Below, in pieces: positions 50,784 through 56,499 of a DNA stretch of 56,499 nucleotides. Source of the DNA: an uncultured Bacteroides sp. (lineage in GTDB: Bacteria > Bacteroidota > Bacteroidia > Bacteroidales > Bacteroidaceae); assembly GCF_900547205.1 (NCBI RefSeq), contig NZ_URFY01000030.1:1-56499 (forward strand), read 5' to 3'. The first letter of the stretch is position 1. Every line of letters begins with the position of its first letter. Made by a program: the position numbers and the translations under genes. The notes beneath the pieces were generated by a model, which was not told where the DNA came from, did not search any database, and saw nothing but the letters and a program-made list of their open reading frames with translations.

Positions 50784-51362
50784 ATGATTTTAACTAAAGG
50801 AAAATCAATTCATGCTGGGCCTAGCAATGGGACAGGGGAAGGCGTAGCACACTCTAAACGCTGGTATGTAGCTATGGTTCGGATGCATCATGAAAAGAAG
50901 GTAGCCGAACGTTTGGGAAAGATGGGAATTGAAAGTTTTATTCCTGTTCAACAAGAGGTTCATCAATGGAGCGACCGTCGCAAGATGGTTGAAACAGTCT
51001 TGCTTCCGATGATGGTATTTGTGCACGCTGATTCAGTAGAACGTAAAGAGGTTCTTTCCTTTTCAACAGTTAGTCGGTATATGGTTATGCGAGGTGAAAG
51101 TAGTCCTGCTGTAATTCCTGATGAACAAATGGCTCGTTTCCGTTTCATGCTCGATTATTCCGAGGAAGCTGTGAGTATGAGCAGTTCACCTTTGGCTCGT
51201 GGAGAAAAAGTTCGCGTCATCAAAGGTCCGTTGACGGGTCTTGTTGGTGAACTAGTTAATGTGGATGGGAAAAGTAAGATTGCCGTTCGGTTGAATATGC
51301 TCGGTTGTGCTTGTGTAGATATGCCTGTCGGTTATGTAGAATCAATAACCCCACTGGGTTGA
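50784..51362 (+). CDS. upxY: UpxY-family transcription antiterminator
   Basis: A 192-aa NusG-like protein. After a 26-residue tail, RWYVAMVRMHHEKKVAERL begins the NGN domain. HQWSDRRKMVETVLLPMMVFVHA and VMRGESSPAVIPDEQM are typical of capsule-locus UpxY proteins. The C-terminal KOW part has GEKVRVIKGPLTGLVGELVNVDG. UpxY proteins bind RNA polymerase and prevent termination in the leader of their own capsule operon. It is the first gene after the invertible promoter, as in other Bacteroides loci. No upxZ follows; the next gene starts 23 bp later. Confidence 0.92.
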   Translation: MILTKGKSIHAGPSNGTGEGVAHSKRWYVAMVRMHHEKKVAERLGKMGIESFIPVQQEVHQWSDRRKMVETVLLPMMVFVHADSVERKEVLSFSTVSRYMVMRGESSPAVIPDEQMARFRFMLDYSEEAVSMSSSPLARGEKVRVIKGPLTGLVGELVNVDGKSKIAVRLNMLGCACVDMPVGYVESITPLG

Positions 51363-51385
51363 TTTTTTCAAATTCCTATTAATTA

Positions 51386-53797
51386 ATGAAAATGCAAAAA
51401 CTATTTGGCACTCTCATATTCTTTTTGATGTTGAGTGCTTCTCCGGTGATGGCTCAGAATATGAGCGATTCACAAGTGCTTGAATATGTAAAAGAAGGTA
51501 TCAGGCATGGGAAAGACCAGAAACAGATGGCTTCCGAACTTGCTCGAAAGGGTGTCACCAAAGAGCAAGCAATGCGCGTAAAGCAACTGTATGAGCAACA
51601 AAACAACGTAAATGCTTCCAACGCCACAGGTACTGACATTAATGAATCTCGCCTGCGTGAAGGGATGAAAGAGAACACTTCCGATATGCTGGAAGACCAT
51701 CCTAGCACTCAGGATCTTGCCCGTGGAAATGAAGTTTTCGGAAGAAACATCTTCAATACCCGCAACCTTACTTTTGAACCTAGCGTCAACATTGCCACCC
51801 CTCAAAACTACCGTCTCGGTCCGGGCGACGAAGTGATCATCGACATCTGGGGAGCCAGCCAAAATACCATTCGCCAACAGATTTCTCCTGACGGCACGAT
51901 CAACATCCAGAAAATAGGTCCTGTCAATCTGAACGGACTGACTATTTCTGCTGCCAACGACTATCTCAAGAAAACATTAAATAAGATATATAACGGTCTT
52001 AATAGCACAAACGACCCAACTTCCGACATCCGTTTGACGCTTGGCAGTATACGTACTATTCAAATCAACGTAATGGGTGAAGTAGTCCAGCCGGGCACTT
52101 ATGCTTTATCTTCCTTTTCCACTGTGTTCCATGCACTCTATCGCGCAGGCGGAGTGAGTGACATCGGAAGCCTTCGCAATGTCCAGCTTGTCCGTAACGG
52201 CAAGAACATGGCAACGATTGACGTTTACCAATTCATTATGAAAGGTGATATCCAAGACGACATCCGCTTGCAGGAAGGTGATGTCGTTATCGTCCCGGCC
52301 TATGATGTGTTGGTAAAGATAGACGGAAAAGTCAAACGCCCAATGCGTTTTGAGATGAAAAAGGACGAGTCTTTGTCTACTCTTATCGGCTATGCCGGCG
52401 GCTTCGATTCGGATGCGTATACCCGTTCACTTCGAGTAGTTCGCCAAAACGGCCAAGAATACGAAGTAAACACCGTCAAAGACCTAGACTACAGCATTTA
52501 CAAAATGCGCAACGGTGACGTTGTTACAGCGGAAGCCATCCTTAACCGCTTTACGAATAAGCTCGAAATCCGTGGCGCAGTCTACCGACCGGGCATCTAT
52601 CAGTTGAACGGTAAACTGAACACCGTCCGCGAACTGGTCAACGAATCCCAAGGATTGACAGGCGATGCTTTCTTGAACCGCGCTGTCCTTTACCGTCAAC
52701 GTGAAGACCTGACTACGGAAGTCGTTCCAATTGACATCAAAGCCATCATGGATGGCACTTCCCCCAATATCGCCCTGATGAAGAATGACATCCTCTATAT
52801 CCCCAGCATCCATGATCTGGAAGACAGGGGCAATGTGGTGATTCACGGCGAAGTAGCCAAGCCGGACTCTTTTCCTTATGCTGATAATATGACTTTGGAA
52901 GATCTTATCATCCAAGCCGGTGGTCTTCGCGAGGCCGCTTCCGTTGTCCGTGTTGATGTTTCCCGTCGAATTAAGAATCCTAAAAGTACGGTAGGTAATG
53001 ATACTATCGGTCAAGTATATACATTTTCCTTGAAAGAAGGTTTCGTGGTGGATGGAAGGCCGGGATTTGTGCTTGAACCTTATGACGAGGTTTATGTTCG
53101 TCGCAGTCCCGGCTACCAACCGCAACAGAATGTTGTTGTGGAAGGGGAAATTCTTTTCGGAGGTTCTTACGCCATGACTAGCAGGGAAGAACGTCTATCG
53201 GATTTGATAAATAAAGCTGGAGGAGCAACCAACTACGCTTACTTGCGTGGTGCAAAACTAACCCGTGTAGCCAATGCTAGTGAAAAGAAGCGCATGGCTG
53301 ATGTAATCCGTTTAATGAGCCGTCAGCTAGGCGAAGCAATGATTGATTCTTTGGGTATCCGTGTTGATAGTACTTTTTCAGTCGGCATTGACTTGGAAAA
53401 AGCTCTGTCTAAACCGGGAAGTACAGCGGATATGATTTTGCGTGAAGGAGATGTTATCTCTATCCCTAAGAAAACTAACACGGTTACAATCAATGGTGCT
53501 GTGATGGTTCCGAACACGGTTTCATATATGGAAGGGAAGAATATCGACTACTATCTGAATCAGGCTGGTGGCTATTCTGAGAATGCAAAGAAGAGCAAGA
53601 AATTTATTGTTTACATGAATGGTCAGGTGACTAAAGTGAAGGGTAGTGGAAAGAAACAGATAGAGCCGGGATGCGAAATAATTGTCCCAAGTAAAGCGAA
53701 GAAGAAAAATAATCTTGGAAATATATTGGGTTATGCTACTACCTTCAGTACTCTAGGAATGATGGTTGCGTCTATTGCTAATCTGATAAAGAAATAA
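51386..53797 (+). CDS. Outer-membrane polysaccharide export protein (Wza-like, SLBB repeats)
   Basis: An 803-aa protein with a signal peptide ending near SPVMAQ. The polysaccharide-export domain starts at YRLGPGDEVIIDIWGASQNT, followed by repeated SLBB domains. Their recurring pattern is GxVxxPG.Y with LxDLIxxAGG, for example MGEVVQPGTYALSSF, IRGAVYRPGIYQL and VEGEILFGGSYAM. A short hydrophobic segment lies at the C-terminus (GYATTFSTLGMMVASIA). It is about twice as long as E. coli Wza, as is common in Bacteroidota. It is the exit channel for the capsule and the second gene of the phase-variable operon. Confidence 0.92.
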   Translation: MKMQKLFGTLIFFLMLSASPVMAQNMSDSQVLEYVKEGIRHGKDQKQMASELARKGVTKEQAMRVKQLYEQQNNVNASNATGTDINESRLREGMKENTSDMLEDHPSTQDLARGNEVFGRNIFNTRNLTFEPSVNIATPQNYRLGPGDEVIIDIWGASQNTIRQQISPDGTINIQKIGPVNLNGLTISAANDYLKKTLNKIYNGLNSTNDPTSDIRLTLGSIRTIQINVMGEVVQPGTYALSSFSTVFHALYRAGGVSDIGSLRNVQLVRNGKNMATIDVYQFIMKGDIQDDIRLQEGDVVIVPAYDVLVKIDGKVKRPMRFEMKKDESLSTLIGYAGGFDSDAYTRSLRVVRQNGQEYEVNTVKDLDYSIYKMRNGDVVTAEAILNRFTNKLEIRGAVYRPGIYQLNGKLNTVRELVNESQGLTGDAFLNRAVLYRQREDLTTEVVPIDIKAIMDGTSPNIALMKNDILYIPSIHDLEDRGNVVIHGEVAKPDSFPYADNMTLEDLIIQAGGLREAASVVRVDVSRRIKNPKSTVGNDTIGQVYTFSLKEGFVVDGRPGFVLEPYDEVYVRRSPGYQPQQNVVVEGEILFGGSYAMTSREERLSDLINKAGGATNYAYLRGAKLTRVANASEKKRMADVIRLMSRQLGEAMIDSLGIRVDSTFSVGIDLEKALSKPGSTADMILREGDVISIPKKTNTVTINGAVMVPNTVSYMEGKNIDYYLNQAGGYSENAKKSKKFIVYMNGQVTKVKGSGKKQIEPGCEIIVPSKAKKKNNLGNILGYATTFSTLGMMVASIANLIKK

Positions 53798-53821
53798 CGA
53801 ATACAGCTTATAACCTCAAAG

Positions 53822-54949
53822 ATGGAACAAGAATCTGAAAAAGAAATACAGCAGAAGCCGGATAATCATATGGATGAAGAAATCGAAATCGACATGATGG
53901 AGATACTTCGCAAGATTATGGGTATTCGTAAAACAATCTATAAAGCTGCTGGTATTGGCTTAGTAATTGGCATTATAATAGCAATCAGTATCCCCAAGCG
54001 ATATACAGTTGAAGTGACCCTTTCTCCGGAGATGGGAAGTGCTAAAGGCGCTGGTGGCTTGTCAGGTTTGGCAGCTTCTTTCTTAGGAAGTGGAGTTTCT
54101 ACAGGAGATGGATCTGATGCATTAAATGCTTCTTTGTCGGCAGATATTGTCTCTTCTACTCCTTTCCTATTGGAGCTTTCAACAATGAAAGTAGCTATAT
54201 TGAAAGATGGAAATCTGACTTTGAACACCTATTTAGATGAAGAATCTTCTCCTTGGTGGAGCTATGTAATTGGACTTCCAGGAATGCTAATTGGTGGGGT
54301 GAAGTCATTGTTAACTGAAGAAGGAATAGAAGCTATAGTTCCTAATAGAACAAGTCACGGTACAATAGAATTGTCTAAAAAAGAATCACAAAAGATTGAA
54401 AATTTAAAAAAAATGATTGTTGCCTCTGTCGATAAGAAAACTTCCATGACTACTGTTGCAGTAACTTTACAGAATCCTAAAGTAGCTGCCATAGTTGCCG
54501 ATTCAGTAGTTAAGAAATTGCAGGAATATATTATAGATTATCGTACTTCCAAAGCTAAAGAAGATTGTATTTATCTGGAAAAATTATTTAAGGAGCGCCA
54601 GCAAGAGTATTATATTGCTCAAAAGAATTATGCAAATTATGTAGACTCTCATGATAATATCATATTGCAAAGTGCTAATAGTGAGCAAGAGCGCCTACAG
54701 AATGAAATGAGCTTAGCTTATCAGGTGTATAGTCAGGTAGCAAGTCAACTTCAAGTAGCAAGAGCCAAGGTTCAGGAAGAAAAACCCGTATTTGCAGTTG
54801 TAGAGCCTGCAGTAGTTCCATTAAACCCTTCGGGGACTAGTAGAAAAATAGTTGTATTGACATTTATCTTCCTATCTGTTTGCGCTGTCATATTCTGGAA
54901 GTTGTTTGGAGAAGGACTTACGAATAAGTTAAGAGAACTGCGAGCTTAA
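53822..54949 (+). CDS. Wzz-type chain-length determinant protein
   Basis: A 375-aa inner-membrane protein with two membrane helices, at about 38-58 (IYKAAGIGLVIGIIIAIS) and near 345-365 (VVLTFIFLSVCAVIFWKLF), around a periplasmic helical domain. The start after the first helix, IPKRYTVEVTLSPEM, and the Pro-rich segment before the second helix (VEPAVVPLNPSGTSRK) are Wzz features. No kinase domain is fused. It sets polymer length together with the export protein encoded 24 bp upstream. Confidence 0.9.
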   Translation: MEQESEKEIQQKPDNHMDEEIEIDMMEILRKIMGIRKTIYKAAGIGLVIGIIIAISIPKRYTVEVTLSPEMGSAKGAGGLSGLAASFLGSGVSTGDGSDALNASLSADIVSSTPFLLELSTMKVAILKDGNLTLNTYLDEESSPWWSYVIGLPGMLIGGVKSLLTEEGIEAIVPNRTSHGTIELSKKESQKIENLKKMIVASVDKKTSMTTVAVTLQNPKVAAIVADSVVKKLQEYIIDYRTSKAKEDCIYLEKLFKERQQEYYIAQKNYANYVDSHDNIILQSANSEQERLQNEMSLAYQVYSQVASQLQVARAKVQEEKPVFAVVEPAVVPLNPSGTSRKIVVLTFIFLSVCAVIFWKLFGEGLTNKLRELRA

Positions 54950-54969
54950 TAACAATCGTTATAAGTAAC

Positions 54970-56376
54970 ATGATATCAACCAGCCAAATAAATAAAGTCG
55001 TCGAGCTTATTGCTGTTTTAGGAGATTTAATCTTTCTAAACTTAAGTTTATTTCTTCTCCTTTTCTTTTGGGAAAAAGGATTTATTTATTCGCCTTTTTC
55101 TTGCACTTCTTCTTTAATGATGGGCTCTCTTAGTCTCTGCTATTTAGCTTGTTCTGCATCTCGTGGTAAGGCTTGGGATAGTAGGAAAATTCGTGCTGAT
55201 CAGCTTGTGTTACGTGTATTGAAGAATATAATAACGTTTTCAGTCTTTTGGGCGTGTATTATGGCTTTTAGTGGAATATCTATTATTTCCCCTCTATTCT
55301 TTGTTTTCTATTTCTTTATTCTTTTTGTTGTATTAAGTACTTACAGGGTCATAATCCGTCATTTGTTAATTGATTATTGTGCAAAGGGTAATCACAAACG
55401 TTATGCAGTTTTTATTGGTGGAGGTAATAACATCCAGATGTTATATGAAGAAATGAATAGTTCTCCAGCTTCTATATATGAAGTTATTGGTTATTTCGAT
55501 ATCGAACCTAATGAAGCTCTTTCGTCTCAGTGTTCTTATCTTGGTAAACCGGATAACTTTGCTCAGTTTATGACAGAAAAAACATCTATAAAACACGTGT
55601 TTTGTTCATTATCAATGGACCAAGGGCGGTATAATGTTCCCTTAATAAATTATTGCGAGAACCATTTGCTTTATTTTCATGGTGTTCCAAATATTTGTAA
55701 TGGATTCCCACGACGTATTTGGCATAGTATGGTGGGTAATATGCCGATTTTGAATTTACGGTATGAACCGCTAAGCAAAATGGAGAACCGTTTCTTGAAA
55801 CGGATATTCGATATTATATTATCTGGTATTTTTCTGGTTACTATTTTTCCAATCGTTTACTTGGTTGTGGGAATTATTATAAAATTGACTTCACCCGGTC
55901 CTATATTATTTAAACAGATGAGAACTGGATTGAACGGTGTGGATTTCAAGTGCTATAAGTTTCGTTCAATGAAAGTAAATGAGGAGGCAGATAGTAAACA
56001 AGCTACTGCTAATGATCCTCGAAAAACTCATTTTGGAGACTTTCTTCGACGTTCAAATATTGATGAACTTCCTCAATTTATTAATGTTTTCAAAGGTGAG
56101 ATGTCTATAGTCGGTCCTCGTCCTCACATGCTGGCTCATACTGAAACTTATGCACGGTTGATTGATAAGTATATGGTCCGTCATTTTATTAAGCCTGGAG
56201 TGACAGGTTGGGCACAAACACATGGTTTTCGTGGAGAAACAAAGGAGTTGGCACAGATGGAAGGTCGTGTTAAGGCTGATATCTGGTATATGGAGCATTG
56301 GACATTGTTTTTAGACTTATATATCATATATAAGACAATAGCGAATGTAATCGTTGGAGAAAAAAATGCTTATTAA
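54970..56376 (+). CDS. Undecaprenyl-phosphate sugar phosphotransferase (WcaJ/WbaP type)
   Basis: A 468-aa polyprenyl-phosphate sugar transferase with about four N-terminal membrane helices (1-125). A Rossmann-like central domain starts at KRYAVFIGGGNNIQML, and the catalytic domain follows about residue 275: a membrane hairpin after KRIFDIILSG, FKQMRTGLNG, CYKFRSMKVN, NIDELPQFINVFKGEMSIVGPRPHM and VRHFIKPGVTGWAQTHGFRG. It would attach the first sugar phosphate of the capsule repeat to undecaprenyl phosphate. It is a different subtype from the sugar transferase at 1909-3072. It is 21 bp after the Wzz-like gene. Confidence 0.93.
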   Translation: MISTSQINKVVELIAVLGDLIFLNLSLFLLLFFWEKGFIYSPFSCTSSLMMGSLSLCYLACSASRGKAWDSRKIRADQLVLRVLKNIITFSVFWACIMAFSGISIISPLFFVFYFFILFVVLSTYRVIIRHLLIDYCAKGNHKRYAVFIGGGNNIQMLYEEMNSSPASIYEVIGYFDIEPNEALSSQCSYLGKPDNFAQFMTEKTSIKHVFCSLSMDQGRYNVPLINYCENHLLYFHGVPNICNGFPRRIWHSMVGNMPILNLRYEPLSKMENRFLKRIFDIILSGIFLVTIFPIVYLVVGIIIKLTSPGPILFKQMRTGLNGVDFKCYKFRSMKVNEEADSKQATANDPRKTHFGDFLRRSNIDELPQFINVFKGEMSIVGPRPHMLAHTETYARLIDKYMVRHFIKPGVTGWAQTHGFRGETKELAQMEGRVKADIWYMEHWTLFLDLYIIYKTIANVIVGEKNAY

Positions 56377-56499
56377 CGGAAAAATGAAAGAACTGATTGA
56401 GTAAGCTTTAATATAGCTACATATTTAATGATTTCTTTAGAGTGAATGTAAGCGTCCAATTTCCACGTCTTGCTAGCACTTATTGTTTAGTCTACCTTT
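56377..56499 (+). other. Short non-coding end of the window inside the capsule locus
   Basis: AT-rich sequence after the sugar transferase stop. A tiny ATG-TAA (about 56384-56404) gives only six residues. No gene starts here that I can support; the next capsule gene is probably beyond the edge. Confidence 0.5.

Noticed and set aside
1..56499. CRISPR array, tRNA or rRNA genes
   Set aside because: No regular direct repeat-spacer array, no cloverleaf-like sequence and no rRNA segment was recognised on reading. Only 22-nt tandem repeats without spacers were found.

Overview
The window looks like a chromosomal segment from a gut Bacteroides species (Bacteroidota). The evidence is that almost every promoter I can find fits the Bacteroides -33 TTTG / -7 TAnnTTTG pattern, Shine-Dalgarno sequences are mostly absent, and many genes are of Bacteroides type: type III glutamine synthetase, LL-diaminopimelate aminotransferase, an LruC-domain lipoprotein, and an UpxY antiterminator heading a capsule locus. 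No rRNA, tRNA or CRISPR array was seen. All assignments come from reading the sequence; no database search was run.

Layout. (1) 1-6076: the tail of an IS transposase at the left edge, then a leftward group: LruC lipoprotein, stand-alone response regulator, initiating sugar transferase with a receiver-like N-terminus, degenerate GT2-like membrane protein, hexapeptide acyltransferase. (2) 6199-14263: ansA, then a complete leftward trp operon in the order trpB-E-G-D-C-F-A. It is preceded by an unlisted 20-codon leader peptide with three consecutive Trp codons, an intrinsic attenuator and a good promoter. (3) 14370-20718: a 40-aa membrane peptide, an orphan PAS histidine kinase, a repeat-rich gap, ppx-ppk1 and a DUF308/HdeD-like membrane protein. 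(4) 20727-27612: leftward dapF-dapL-(decayed outer-membrane protein gene)-glnK-amt-glnN. (5) 27970-32441: an accessory patch with a thioredoxin fold lacking both cysteines, exported CMD-cupin and flavin-reductase/ABM proteins, a Maa-type acetyltransferase, a collapsed AraC regulator gene, and a GDPD phosphodiesterase. (6) 32504-48919: leftward gltB-gltD-asnB and, divergently, rightward glmS, a long PurF-like amidotransferase, carA and carB. (7) 48954-56499: an orphan MNT nucleotidyltransferase, a tyrosine recombinase, a 292-bp invertible promoter segment bounded by 21-bp inverted repeats, then upxY, a Wza-like export protein, a Wzz-like protein and a phosphoglycosyl transferase, the start of a capsule operon.

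How it fits together. Regions 2, 4 and 6 form a dense nitrogen hub. Ammonium enters through Amt under a P-II protein and is fixed by GlnN; glutamine nitrogen then feeds GltBD, AsnB, GlmS, the PurF-like enzyme, CarAB and TrpEG, while AnsA releases ammonium from asparagine. The two ends are surface-polysaccharide regions. The right one appears to be phase-variable and is captured with its promoter facing away from the capsule genes (OFF). The strongest regulatory findings are the trp attenuator and the invertible capsule promoter. The clearest signs of decay are the nonsense-mutated outer-membrane gene upstream of glnK and the internally deleted AraC gene.
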